A stretch of DNA of 64,000 bases from assembly GCF_963929015.1 (NCBI RefSeq), contig NZ_CAWVHE010000013.1:248001-312000 (forward strand), written 5' to 3'. Positions 15,087 through 23,673 of the stretch are shown here, in pieces. Position numbers and translations under genes: made by a program. Below the pieces are notes generated by a model that saw nothing but the letters and a program-made list of their open reading frames with translations, did no database searches and had not been told where the DNA came from. The stretch's first letter is position 1. Each line of letters opens with the position of its first letter. Source of the DNA: Merdimonas sp963929015. Lineage in GTDB: Bacteria > Bacillota > Clostridia > Lachnospirales > Lachnospiraceae.

Positions 15087-15905
15087 TTACTGCTGCCTGC
15101 GGATCCAGTCGCAGGCAAGCTCCATCCAGGACCTGCTGGCTTCATTAACGCCCGTGCCGTCCGCCCGGCGCACCTGCTCTGTTCCCAGGCTTAAACCGTG
15201 CACTCCTTCCGGATAAAGATGAAGTTCCACCGGAACTTTCTTTTCCATCAGCGCCTGCGCCATCAGAATGGAATTCGCCGCAGGCACCGTCTGATCCGTG
15301 GCCGTATGCCACAGAAAAACAGGCGGCGTCTCTGCTGTCACCTGTGTTTCCAGGGAAAGTTCCATCCGTTTTTCCTCAAATGCCTCTCCAAGCAGGTTGC
15401 GGAAGCTTGGCAGATGGCCCGTCCCCTCCAGGGAAGTGATCACAGGATAACTTAAGATCAGTCCTGCAGGCCTCAACACGTCGCAGGTGGTTTCCAGCAT
15501 ATCTGCCAGCCATTTCTGATTCCAGAACACTCCCAGCATTCCTGCCAGATGCGCTCCCGCGGAAGCGCCGCTTACAAAAATGTGATCGGTATCGATAAAC
15601 CATTCTGCCCCGTGGCTTCGCAAAATACGCATCACCTGTCCCAGTTCCAGCAGCGGCACCGGATACCTGGCCGGCGCCACAGAATAACGAAGCACGCAGG
15701 CGTGATACCCCTTCGCCAGAAACTGCATGGCCACAGGCTCTCCTTCCCGGAAGCTTAGCTTTTCGTAGCCGCCGCCCGGACAGATCACTACCATAGGCCG
15801 CCGTTTGATCCTGATCTTCTCAGTCGGCGTATCCAGAATATAAGTCTCAAGTCTTGCGCTCTCTACAGATCCATGGACCTCAATTGGTATTTCCAGATAT
15901 TTCAT
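15087..15905 (-). CDS. Alpha/beta-hydrolase (acetyl-esterase/BD-FAE-like)
   Basis: 272-residue alpha/beta-hydrolase without signal peptide. Oxyanion-hole 'VICPGGGYEKLS' (around residue 41), nucleophile elbow 'GASAGAHLAG' (Ser around 114), Asp in 'HTATDQTVP' (around 217) and His in 'EGVHGLSL' (around 247) form a full catalytic set. Such enzymes remove acetyl or short acyl groups from sugars or xylan fragments. GGAG precedes the ATG. It sits between tpiA and gpmI, 38 bases from gpmI, perhaps co-transcribed; no functional link to glycolysis is evident. Confidence 0.82.
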   Translation of the reverse strand: MKYLEIPIEVHGSVESARLETYILDTPTEKIRIKRRPMVVICPGGGYEKLSFREGEPVAMQFLAKGYHACVLRYSVAPARYPVPLLELGQVMRILRSHGAEWFIDTDHIFVSGASAGAHLAGMLGVFWNQKWLADMLETTCDVLRPAGLILSYPVITSLEGTGHLPSFRNLLGEAFEEKRMELSLETQVTAETPPVFLWHTATDQTVPAANSILMAQALMEKKVPVELHLYPEGVHGLSLGTEQVRRADGTGVNEASRSWMELACDWIRRQQ

Positions 15906-15982
15906 AACTACTCCTTCAAACTATATCTCTCATTTCTGCTGAAAATATGATACACCGGTAAAGCTCTCATACACCAGTAAAA

Positions 15983-16035
15983 CTCCTCTTTCCGGCAAGT
16001 AAATGTTTCCATACTGTACCTGTCAGAAAGAGGAG
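15983..16035 (-). terminator. Probable terminator after tpiA
   Basis: Arms CTCCTCTTTC and GAAAGAGGAG with a 33-base loop, followed on the minus strand by TTTTAC. The long loop makes this less certain than a compact hairpin. Confidence 0.5.
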
Positions 16036-16067
16036 CCTGACTGCGGATCCTTTTGCCCCTGATCCGA

Positions 16068-16817
16068 TTATTTGTAATTTACGATCTTGCCAAAGTCTGC
16101 TTTCAGAGAAGCTCCGCCTACCAGACCGCCATCAATGTCCGCCTGTGCAAACAGCTCTGCAGCGTTTCCTGCATTGACAGATCCGCCGTACTGGATACGG
16201 ATAGCTTCTGCAGTTGCCTCGTCATATACTTCTGCCACACACTCACGGATGCCCTTGCAGACTTCCTCTGCCTGCTCGGTGGTAGCAGTCTTGCCGGTTC
16301 CGATGGCCCAGATCGGCTCATAAGCGATGACCATAGCCTTTGCCTGGTCAGCTGTAACATTCTGAAGGCCTACCTTTACCTGCTGACGAATGAAGTCCAT
16401 GGTCACGCCCTGCTCTCTCTGCTCCAGAGTCTCGCCGCAGCACATGATCGGAGTGATGCCGTGCTCGAAAGCTTTCAGCACTTTTTTATTCACGTCTTCG
16501 TTGGTCTCTCCAAAATAATCTCTTCTCTCGGAATGTCCGAGAACCACATATTTTACGCCTGCGTCCACCAGCATCGCCGGAGAAATCTCTCCGGTATAAG
16601 CTCCGCTTTCTTCAAAATACATATTCTCTGCGCCAACCTGGATATTGGTTCCCTTACATGCCTCAACAACAGGAACGATGTCGATAGCCGGCACGCAGAA
16701 AACAACGTCCACTTCTTCATTTGCTACCAGTGGTTTTAACTCTTCTACCAGGGCAACTGCCTCACTTGGAGTCTTATTCATCTTCCAGTTGCCTGCGATA
16801 ATTTTCTTTCTTGCCAT
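16068..16817 (-). CDS. tpiA: Triose-phosphate isomerase
   Basis: Interconverts dihydroxyacetone phosphate and glyceraldehyde 3-phosphate. 249 residues. 'AGNWKMNKT' with catalytic Lys, 'VVLGHSERR' with catalytic His, 'AYEPIWAIGTGK' with catalytic Glu, and the phosphate-binding 'YGGSVNAGN' and 'GGLVGGASL' are all intact. AAGGAG precedes the ATG. It follows pgk by 183 bases that include a structured, unexplained region. Confidence 0.98.
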   Translation of the reverse strand: MARKKIIAGNWKMNKTPSEAVALVEELKPLVANEEVDVVFCVPAIDIVPVVEACKGTNIQVGAENMYFEESGAYTGEISPAMLVDAGVKYVVLGHSERRDYFGETNEDVNKKVLKAFEHGITPIMCCGETLEQREQGVTMDFIRQQVKVGLQNVTADQAKAMVIAYEPIWAIGTGKTATTEQAEEVCKGIRECVAEVYDEATAEAIRIQYGGSVNAGNAAELFAQADIDGGLVGGASLKADFGKIVNYK

Positions 16818-17000
16818 TTTTTTGTCTCCTTAAAAATTCTATCATCAAAATATACTTCCGCATGCAAGGCGGGTATGTTCGCCTCCGATATAACTCACGC
16901 TTCGCATTTCATGCTCGCATTCGTCAACTACGGCGAACTAAGTAAACGCCAGCTAAGGAAGTTCTTCGGGACTAGGTTCGAAAAAACCTCACCAAGTGCT
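16818..17000 (-). other. Structured pgk-tpiA intergenic region, function unknown
   Basis: 183 bases with no credible gene. It contains complementary blocks GTTCGCC (16877-16883) and GGCGAAC (16932-16938), flanked by GGCG/CGCC, with a small GCAT-TTC-ATGC hairpin inside. This suggests a folded RNA or a dispersed repeat. No promoter is obvious. Confidence 0.4.
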
Positions 17001-18194
17001 CTATTTATCATTAGCGGCTGCTACGCCCGGCAGTTCTTTTCCTTCCAGGAATTCCAGGGATGCTCCGCCGCCGGTGGAGATATGTGTCATCTTGTCTCCA
17101 TATCCCAGCTGGTTGACTGCAGCCGCGGAATCTCCGCCGCCGATGATGGTGGTGGCGTCTGTCTCTGCCAGCGCTTTGGCAACAGCCTCTGTGCCGTGTG
17201 CAAAGTTTGGCATCTCAAATGCGCCCATGGGTCCGTTCCATACAACCGTCTTGGCGTCTTTTACGGCGTCGCAGAAAATCTTCTCTGTATCCGGTCCGAT
17301 GTCCAGGCCTTCCCAGCCTTCCGGGATCTCGCCTGCTTTTACCACTTTCTTATTGGCATCGTTGGAGAAATCGTCTGCGATTACGGTATCTACCGGAAGC
17401 AGCAGTTTTACGCCTTTCTCCTCTGCTTTTTTCAGCATGTTCAGCGCATACTCGCAGTAATCCTCTTCCAGAAGAGATTTTCCTACGCTTCCGCCCTGTG
17501 CCTTGCTGAAGGTATAAGACATTCCACCGCCGATGATCAGAGTATCTACTTTATCAAGCAGGTTTTCGATCACGGAGATCTTGCTGGAAACCTTTGCTCC
17601 TCCCAGGATCGCCACAAAAGGTCTCTCCGGATTGTTTACCGCATTTCCGAGGAAATCGATCTCTTTCTGCATCAGATATCCGACTACAGCAGTATCTACG
17701 TACTGGGTTACGCCTACGTTGGAGCAGTGTGCGCGGTGCGCGGTTCCAAAGGCGTCGTTTACAAATACGTCGCAAAGAGAAGCCAGCTCTTTACTGAACT
17801 CTTCGCCGTTCTTGGTCTCTTCTGCCCGGTAACGGGTGTTCTCAAGAAGGATCACGTCGCCGTCCTGCATCGCTTCTACTGCTGCCTTTGCGTTCGGTCC
17901 CACCACTTCCGGATCAGCAGCAAACTTCACTTCCTGTCCGAGGAGCTCGGAGAGACGCGCTGCAACCGGAGCCAGGGAAAGTTCCGGAACCGGCTGTCCC
18001 TTCGGCTTTCCAAGATGAGAGCACAGAATAATCTTTCCGCCGTCAGCGATCAGCTTTTTGATGGTGGGAAGCGCTGCCACCAGACGGTTTTCGTCTGTGA
18101 TCTTTCCGTCGATCAGCGGCACATTAAAATCGCATCTTACCAGTACTCGTTTTCCTTTCACATTGATATCATCGACTGATTTTTTATTAAGCAT
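17001..18194 (-). CDS. pgk: Phosphoglycerate kinase
   Basis: Makes ATP from 1,3-bisphosphoglycerate. 397 residues, normal. N-terminal 'VLVRCDFNVPL' and 'CSHLGKPKG' bind 3-PG; 'AILGGAKVSSKI' and the C-terminal 'IIGGGDSAAAV' bind nucleotide. AGGAGG lies upstream of the ATG. It follows gap across a terminator-like hairpin, which may lower its expression relative to gap. Confidence 0.98.
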   Translation of the reverse strand: MLNKKSVDDINVKGKRVLVRCDFNVPLIDGKITDENRLVAALPTIKKLIADGGKIILCSHLGKPKGQPVPELSLAPVAARLSELLGQEVKFAADPEVVGPNAKAAVEAMQDGDVILLENTRYRAEETKNGEEFSKELASLCDVFVNDAFGTAHRAHCSNVGVTQYVDTAVVGYLMQKEIDFLGNAVNNPERPFVAILGGAKVSSKISVIENLLDKVDTLIIGGGMSYTFSKAQGGSVGKSLLEEDYCEYALNMLKKAEEKGVKLLLPVDTVIADDFSNDANKKVVKAGEIPEGWEGLDIGPDTEKIFCDAVKDAKTVVWNGPMGAFEMPNFAHGTEAVAKALAETDATTIIGGGDSAAAVNQLGYGDKMTHISTGGGASLEFLEGKELPGVAAANDK

Positions 18195-18246
18195 CTTTTT
18201 GCCTCCTAAAGCTTATTTTAGAGAAACTTCTGTTTCTCCTTACAAA

Positions 18247-18277
18247 AAGGGTCCGGCCCACTTAAGACCGGACCCTT
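18247..18277 (-). terminator. Terminator/attenuator between gap and pgk
   Basis: AAGGGTCCGG / CCGGACCCTT arms with an 11-base loop; on the minus strand followed by TTTTTGT. Since pgk follows within 60 bases and has no clear promoter of its own, it probably lets part of the transcription through. Confidence 0.75.
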
Positions 18278-18302
18278 ACTTGAGTCTTAGCTGATCTCTG
18301 AA

Positions 18303-19316
18303 TTATGCTAACTCAGAGAAGTATTTGATCGTTCTTACCATCTGGCTTGTGTAAGAATTCTCATTGTCATACCAGGAAACAACCTGAACCTGTGTGGTTC
18401 CGTTGTCAAGCGGCAGTACCATGGTCTGTGTTGCATCGAACAGAGAACCATATCTCATACCAACGATATCGCTGGATACGATCTCATCGGTGTTGTATCC
18501 AAAGGACTCGTTGGAAGCAGCCTTCATAGCCTCGTTGATCTGATCTACGGTAACAGTTCCTTCTACAACTGCAGTCAGGATGGTGGTAGATCCGGTCGGG
18601 GTCGGAACACGCTGTGCAGCGCCGATAAGCTTGCCGTTCAGTTCCGGGATTACAAGGCCGATTGCCTTTGCAGCGCCTGTGCTGTTAGGAACGATGTTCA
18701 CAGCAGCTGCACGGGATCTTCTAAGGTCGCCTTTTCTCTGCGGTCCGTCCAGAGTCATCTGGTCGCCGGTGTAAGCGTGAATGGTGCACATGATACCGGT
18801 CTTGATCGGAGCCAGGTCATTGAGGGCTTTCGCCATCGGAGCCAGGCAGTTGGTAGTACAGGAAGCTGCAGAAATCACAGTATCCTCCGGTTTCAGTGTG
18901 TCGTGGTTTACATTATATACGATCGTTGGCAGGTCATTACCGGCCGGTGCAGAAATAACTACCTTTCTTGCGCCTGCTTTGATGTGTGCAGAAGCTTTTT
19001 CTTTGGATGTGTAGAATCCGGTACACTCCAGAACAACGTCAACGCCAATCTCTCCCCAGGGAAGTTCTTCAGCCTTAGCCATTGCATAGATTTTGATTTC
19101 TTTGCCGTCTACGATAATAGAATCATCAGTAGCTTCAACTTTATCAGCCAGAGCGTATTTACCCTGGGATGAATCATATTTTAATAAATGTGCAAGCATC
19201 TTCGGGGAAGTCAGGTCGTTGATCGCAACTACTTCATACCCCTCTGCTCCAAACATCTGTCTGAATGCAAGACGTCCGATACGTCCGAATCCATTAATCG
19301 CTACTTTTACTGCCAT
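18303..19316 (-). CDS. gap: Glyceraldehyde-3-phosphate dehydrogenase, type I
   Basis: NAD-dependent oxidation and phosphorylation of glyceraldehyde 3-phosphate. 337 residues. 'INGFGRIGRLAFRQM' binds NAD; 'ISAASCTTNCLAPMAKAL' carries the catalytic Cys; 'CTIHAYTGDQ' the catalytic His; the C-terminal 'SWYDNENSYTSQMV' is intact. AGGAGG precedes the ATG and a good promoter lies 68 bases upstream, making it first gene of a gap-(terminator)-pgk-tpiA unit. Confidence 0.98.
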   Translation of the reverse strand: MAVKVAINGFGRIGRLAFRQMFGAEGYEVVAINDLTSPKMLAHLLKYDSSQGKYALADKVEATDDSIIVDGKEIKIYAMAKAEELPWGEIGVDVVLECTGFYTSKEKASAHIKAGARKVVISAPAGNDLPTIVYNVNHDTLKPEDTVISAASCTTNCLAPMAKALNDLAPIKTGIMCTIHAYTGDQMTLDGPQRKGDLRRSRAAAVNIVPNSTGAAKAIGLVIPELNGKLIGAAQRVPTPTGSTTILTAVVEGTVTVDQINEAMKAASNESFGYNTDEIVSSDIVGMRYGSLFDATQTMVLPLDNGTTQVQVVSWYDNENSYTSQMVRTIKYFSELA

Positions 19317-19383
19317 GATTAATTCCTCCTAAAGTTTTTTTCTTGATCCCTTCAATTTGTTAAAGAATCATCAACCAAGAATC

Positions 19384-19412
19384 ATTGTACTAAATATGTT
19401 TCAAAAATTCAA
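19384..19412 (-). promoter_or_regulatory. Promoter of gap
   Basis: Minus strand -35 TTGAAT (19412-19407), 17-base spacer, -10 TACAAT (19389-19384). Confidence 0.75.
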
Positions 19413-19440
19413 GTGCTTTTCCCTTTTTTGAATACGGTTT

Positions 19441-20255
19441 TTACAGGATCTGACGGAAAACCGGTTTTCTTCCTGCAAATTCTGTATAATAGCGGAATCC
19501 GCAGCTTTTCAGGATCTCTGATACCTTCCCGTAATCGTAGGCAATGTGCTCCGGCCGGTGCCCGTCGGCTCCTACGGTAAGGATCTCTCCGCCCAGTTCC
19601 CGGTATCTTCTTAGCACATCCGGATGGGGATGGGCAAACGGAAGTCCGTACTTGAATCCCGCCATGTTTACTTCGATACCTTTTCCCTTCTCGATCACTG
19701 TACGCAGGATCTCATCGATCAGGTCCGCGTATCTGGCATATGAATATTCTTTTTCCCGTTCTTTGCCGTACCGCACCATATAATCCATGTGTCCCAGCAC
19801 GTCAAAATCCCGGCTGACTTTCACATCCTCCAGCATCTCTTCCAGCGTGATCCGGTAGAATTCCCGGTCCGTCATCTGCCGGAATTCGGGATTGTGTTCC
19901 ATTCCGTATACAATATCCTCCCGCCGGATGCTGTGCAAAGATCCGATTACAAAATCAAAGGGATACTCTGCCACAAACTCATGATAAAAATCCCCAGATG
20001 GGGCTGCAGGCCAAGTTCCACACCGATCCGGACATCGATCCTGTCCCGGTATTTTTCCTGGAGAGGCCTAAGTCCTGCGAAATAGGCTTCCGGCTCAAAG
20101 ATGTCTTCCGGTCCCCAGGACAGATTGTCTTTGTCATAATGATCGGTAAAACAGATCATTTCCAGACCTTTTGAGATTGCCCCGCGGATCATTTCTTCCG
20201 GGGTTGCCTGAGAATCATGGGAAAAATTGGTGTGCATGTGAACGTCTGCTCTCAT
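19441..20255 (-). pseudogene. Histidinol-phosphatase-type PHP phosphoesterase, frameshifted
   Basis: Two overlapping frames together spell one PHP-domain protein of about 270 residues. The first part (20255 to about 19995) starts 'MRADVHMHTNFSHDSQA' with the metal-binding HxH and 'CFTDHYD'. The second (about 19990 to 19441) continues with 'FVAEYPFDFVIGSLHS', 'VLGHMDY' and the 'GADGHRPEHI' metal site. The break is at a run of Gs (CCCC on the plus strand, 19992-19995): one missing base moves the reading from '...QPHLG' out of frame. It starts within the stop of mnmA (ATGA overlap), so it is the last gene of that operon. A sequencing error is possible; otherwise a recent loss. Confidence 0.8.
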
Positions 20256-21340
20256 CTTGCTTCCTCCTTCACAATCGTTCCTCCGCCCAGCACATAGTCT
20301 CCGTCATACAGCACCAGCGCCTGGCCGGGCGTCACTGCCCGCTGCGGTTCTTCAAACGTACAGAGGATCTCGTCTTCTCCGGTTTTTTCTGCAAGACACC
20401 AGGCTCCTTTATGGTTATAACGGATCTTTGCCCAGACTCTTTTTTTCTCCGTAAGGTCAGGAACCGACATAAAATTGATCCGTCTGGCTCTTACCATCGT
20501 GGTCATGGATTCTTCTGCGCTTCCGATCACAACCTCGTTGGTCCCGGGGCGGATCTCCAGTACAAAGACCGGATGTCCAAGCGCAAGTCCCAGACCTTTT
20601 CTCTGGCCTACGGTATAATGGATAATGCCCCTGTGGGTTCCCACTACCGTACCGTCTGACAGCACAAAATTTCCCGGAAGGCTTCCCGCCTCGGTCCGGT
20701 CTTCAATAAAGGACGCATAATCTCCATCCGGCACGAAACAGATGTCCTGACTGTCCGGCTTATCTGCCACCAGAAGCCCCATTTCTTTTGCCGCCTGCCG
20801 GATCTGATCCTTGGTATAATCCCCCACCGGCATCAGCGTGGACGCCAGCTGATCCTGGGTCAGGCTGTAAAGCGCATAGGTCTGATCCTTGGCTCCTGTG
20901 GCCGATGTCTTCAGCGTGTAACGGCCGTTTTCCAGCCGGCAGATCCTGGCATAATGACCGGTAGCAATAAAATCTGCGCCAATCTGCCTGCTCCTTTCCA
21001 GAAGCGATTCCCATTTCACATAACGATTGCAGGCAATGCAGGGGTTTGGCGTCCGTCCGTGAAGATACTCCTCCACAAAATAATCTATGACATGTGCCTG
21101 AAATTCTTTCCGGAAATTCATCACATAATACGGGATCCCCAGAGAGTCCGCCACTCTTCTTGCATCCTCCACTGCGCTTAACCCGCAGCACCCGCCGTTT
21201 TCTTCTGCCGTCTCTTCATCTTTCTGCCAGATCTGCATGGTCACACCGATCACGTCATATCCCTGTTCTTTTAAAAGCCAGGCCGCCACGGAGGAATCCA
21301 CGCCTCCGGACATCCCCACTACTACCTTTTTCCCTTTCAT
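20252..21340 (-). CDS. mnmA: tRNA-specific 2-thiouridylase
   Basis: Adds sulfur to U34 of tRNA(Lys/Glu/Gln), taking persulfide sulfur from a cysteine desulfurase. 362 residues, normal length. PP-loop 'GMSGGVDSSVAAW' at the N-terminus; catalytic Cys in 'PNPCIACNRYVKW' (around residue 101) and 'DSQDICFVPDGDY' (around 200). It follows iscS and the iscU-like gene in the same operon, which makes a dedicated sulfur-transfer route to tRNA likely. GAGG lies upstream of ATG 21340. Confidence 0.96.
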   Translation of the reverse strand: MKGKKVVVGMSGGVDSSVAAWLLKEQGYDVIGVTMQIWQKDEETAEENGGCCGLSAVEDARRVADSLGIPYYVMNFRKEFQAHVIDYFVEEYLHGRTPNPCIACNRYVKWESLLERSRQIGADFIATGHYARICRLENGRYTLKTSATGAKDQTYALYSLTQDQLASTLMPVGDYTKDQIRQAAKEMGLLVADKPDSQDICFVPDGDYASFIEDRTEAGSLPGNFVLSDGTVVGTHRGIIHYTVGQRKGLGLALGHPVFVLEIRPGTNEVVIGSAEESMTTMVRARRINFMSVPDLTEKKRVWAKIRYNHKGAWCLAEKTGEDEILCTFEEPQRAVTPGQALVLYDGDYVLGGGTIVKEEAR

Positions 21341-21355
21341 CTCTGATCCTCGGTC

Positions 21356-21799
21356 TTAATATTCTTCTTCCTCTTCTTCTTCGCCCTCATGGATATCAGA
21401 CTTGGGTTTCGTCAGTCCTTCGATCCGGATCCCGTGCTTTTCCGCATAGTCCCACAGGGCCGCATGGATGGCTTCTTCTGCCAGTAAAGAACAGTGTACC
21501 TTAACCGGCGGCAGTCCGTCAAGAGCTTCCATAACCGCCCGGTTGGTTACCTGCATGGCCTCCTGAACAGATTTTCCCTTCACCAGTTCCGTAGCCATAC
21601 TGCTGGTAGCAACCGCTGCGCCGCAGCCGAAAGTCTTAAATTTCACGTCCCGGATGATCTGATCCTCGTCAATATCCAGATAGATCCGCATAATATCTCC
21701 GCACTTGGCATTTCCTACTGTTCCCACGCCACTGGCGTTTTCAATCTCTCCTACATTTCTTGGATGCTCAAAATGATCCATTACTTTTGCTGAATACAT
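21356..21799 (-). CDS. IscU/NifU-type Fe-S scaffold protein
   Basis: 147 residues. The N-terminal NifU_N/IscU fold begins 'YSAKVMDHFEHPRNVGEI'. Three cluster-binding cysteines are visible in 'NAKCGDIM', 'TFGCGAA' and 'KVHCSLLAEEA'. It receives sulfur from the cysteine desulfurase encoded just upstream and builds Fe-S clusters. The short acidic tail (eight acidic residues before the final Tyr) is unusual but looks like ordinary low complexity. AGGAGG precedes the start. Lies between iscS and mnmA in the Rrf2-controlled operon. Confidence 0.93.
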   Translation of the reverse strand: MYSAKVMDHFEHPRNVGEIENASGVGTVGNAKCGDIMRIYLDIDEDQIIRDVKFKTFGCGAAVATSSMATELVKGKSVQEAMQVTNRAVMEALDGLPPVKVHCSLLAEEAIHAALWDYAEKHGIRIEGLTKPKSDIHEGEEEEEEEY

Positions 21800-21834
21800 C
21801 GTTTATTCCTCCTGACTGATGTTATTTATCTGTT

Positions 21835-23031
21835 TTACTCTGACACCCGGCCGGCCTGCTTTTTCAGAAAATCCTCATAAAGGGGCGACATCCTGCGGAG
21901 CCCTTCTACAATCTCCTTTAAGCTTTCCACCACATAATCGATATCATCTCTGGTAATCTCTTCATTTAAGGTAAGCCTTAAGGAACCATGCGCGATCTCA
22001 TGAGGCAGTCCAATGGCCAAAAGGACATGGGACGGATCCAGGGATCCGGATGTGCAGGCAGAGCCGCTGGAACCGCAGATGCCTTTCATATCCAGCCGGA
22101 TCAGCAGAGATTCTCCCTCGATAAACCGGAAGCTGAAGTTGGCATTGTTCGGCAGCCGGTCCGTAGGATGCCCGTTCAGCCGAGTATAGGGGATCTCCGC
22201 CAGCACCCGGCCGATCAGATAGTCTCTCAATTCCTTCTCCTTTGCAGTGCGCTCTTCCATAGTGGCAAACGCCCGCTCCACAGCCTTTCCAAGTCCCACG
22301 ATCCCCGGGACATTTTCCGTGCCTGCCCGGCGCTTCCTTTCCTGGGCGCCGCCGTGGATAAAGGAGCGGATCTTAACTCCCGTCCGGATATACAAAAATC
22401 CGATGCCTTTTGGCCCGTTCAGCTTGTGGCCGCTGGCGCTTAACATGTCGATGTGACACTCGTCCACATGAATGGGAAGATGTCCGTATGCCTGTACCGC
22501 GTCTGTATGGAACAGGATGCCGTGCTCATGGGCAATGGCGCCGATCTCCCGGATCGGCTGAATGGTGCCGATCTCATTGTTGGCATACATCACAGAGATC
22601 AGGATCGTATCCGGACGGATGGCCGCCTCCAGGTCAGAGAGACGGATCCTGCCGTTCTCATCCACATCCAGATAAGTCACTTCAAATCCCTGCTTTTCCA
22701 GATACTGGGCAGTATGAAGGATGGCATGGTGTTCGATCTTTGTCGTAATGATATGTTTTCCCTTCTCTTTGCAGGCTTCAGCCGCTGCTTTCAAAGCCCA
22801 GTTATCCGCCTCTGATCCCCCTGCTGTAAAATAGATCTCCTTTCCTTTCGCGCCAAGAGTTTCGGCGATCCGGTCTCTTTGCTCGTCAATGACCGTCTTA
22901 TTTGCCGCGGCAAACTGATAGACGCTGGAGGGATTTCCAAACTTTTCCGTAAAATAAGGAAGCATAGCCTCCACAACCTCAGGCGCTGTCTTTGTCGTTG
23001 CTGCATTGTCAAGATAAATAAATCTGCTCAT
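21835..23031 (-). CDS. iscS: Cysteine desulfurase
   Basis: PLP enzyme that takes sulfur from cysteine for Fe-S clusters and thiolated tRNA. 398 residues from ATG 23031 (an in-frame TTG two codons earlier overlaps the ribosome-site spacing). 'FIYLDNAATTKTAPEV' start, 'FHTDAVQAYGHL', PLP-Lys in 'SASGHKLNGPKG' (around residue 206) and the active Cys loop 'SSGSACTSGSLDPSHV' (around 330) are present; the loop length matches the IscS/group I type. Second gene of the Rrf2-iscS-iscU-mnmA operon. Confidence 0.95.
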   Translation of the reverse strand: MSRFIYLDNAATTKTAPEVVEAMLPYFTEKFGNPSSVYQFAAANKTVIDEQRDRIAETLGAKGKEIYFTAGGSEADNWALKAAAEACKEKGKHIITTKIEHHAILHTAQYLEKQGFEVTYLDVDENGRIRLSDLEAAIRPDTILISVMYANNEIGTIQPIREIGAIAHEHGILFHTDAVQAYGHLPIHVDECHIDMLSASGHKLNGPKGIGFLYIRTGVKIRSFIHGGAQERKRRAGTENVPGIVGLGKAVERAFATMEERTAKEKELRDYLIGRVLAEIPYTRLNGHPTDRLPNNANFSFRFIEGESLLIRLDMKGICGSSGSACTSGSLDPSHVLLAIGLPHEIAHGSLRLTLNEEITRDDIDYVVESLKEIVEGLRRMSPLYEDFLKKQAGRVSE

Positions 23032-23082
23032 TTTCAAGTCCTCCTGTTCCCGTCTTCCATCGGTATTTTTGATTTCCGGCCT

Positions 23083-23544
23083 TTATGACCGGCCGCATTC
23101 GGAATCTTTACACTCTCCGGCGGGATTTTTCTCCTTACTTTCCTGCACCAGCTCGTCCAGCATAATATGATCTACGGTATCACGGATGCTTTCATTGATC
23201 TTCTGCCAGACGTATTTTGTTACGCATCCGTCCGCGGCCTGACAGCCTTCTTCTGAATAAAAGGCCGCGCATCTTACCGGCTCCAGGCTCCCTTCCAGCG
23301 CTCTTAGGATATCTCCTGCCGAGATCTCTTTCGCGTCTCTGGCAAGCACATATCCGCCGCCTGCCCCCCGGATGCCTTCCACCAGTCCCGCCTTTTTCAG
23401 AAGGGCCACCAGTTGTTCCAGATATCCTTCCGACAAAGACTGACGGGCGGCGATACTGTTTAACGCCACCGGTTCTTTTTCACTGTATCTTGCCAGGTCG
23501 ATCATGGCCCGCAGCCCATATCTTCCCTTGGTTGAAAGCTTCAT
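23083..23544 (-). CDS. Rrf2-family transcriptional regulator (IscR-like)
   Basis: 153 residues from ATG 23544 (GAGGTGG six bases upstream). The winged helix begins 'KLSTKGRYGLRAMIDLARY' and contains the wing 'GIRGAGGGYVLARD'. Three cysteines in the pattern C-x8-C-x5-C near residues 91-106 could hold a Fe-S cluster, although spacing differs from the C-x5-C-x5-C of classical IscR. As first gene of the iscS-iscU-mnmA operon it probably regulates it in response to cluster or sulfur status. A CymR-like role is an alternative, but CymR lacks the cysteine cluster. Confidence 0.88.
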   Translation of the reverse strand: MKLSTKGRYGLRAMIDLARYSEKEPVALNSIAARQSLSEGYLEQLVALLKKAGLVEGIRGAGGGYVLARDAKEISAGDILRALEGSLEPVRCAAFYSEEGCQAADGCVTKYVWQKINESIRDTVDHIMLDELVQESKEKNPAGECKDSECGRS

Positions 23545-23562
23545 GTAATCCACCTCGTTTTT

Positions 23563-23576
23563 AATTCCTAGTAATT
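23563..23576 (-). promoter_or_regulatory. Candidate Rrf2 operator
   Basis: AATTACTAGGAATT (minus strand) forms an imperfect palindrome about 13-26 bases downstream of the expected start of the Rrf2 operon, a position suited to autorepression. Assignment is by position and symmetry only. Confidence 0.4.
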
Positions 23577-23595
23577 CACTTGGATTTCTTTCTGT

Positions 23596-23624
23596 AGAAT
23601 ATCACCGCTATCGGGTTCTGTCAA
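23596..23624 (-). promoter_or_regulatory. Promoter of the Rrf2-iscS-iscU-mnmA operon
   Basis: Minus strand -35 TTGACA (23624-23619), 17-base spacer, -10 TATTCT (23601-23596). Confidence 0.8.
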
Positions 23625-23673
23625 GGGTTCTGCGCGAATATTTAATAATAATACCTTTCCGGAGAGTATATCC

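Noticed and set aside
13615..15216. 533-codon plus-strand open frame opposite gpmI
   Set aside because: It mirrors a full-length, motif-complete phosphoglycerate mutase and runs past its end without domain content.
16875..18179. 434-codon plus-strand open frame opposite pgk
   Set aside because: A shadow of pgk; no domains and no ribosome site of note.
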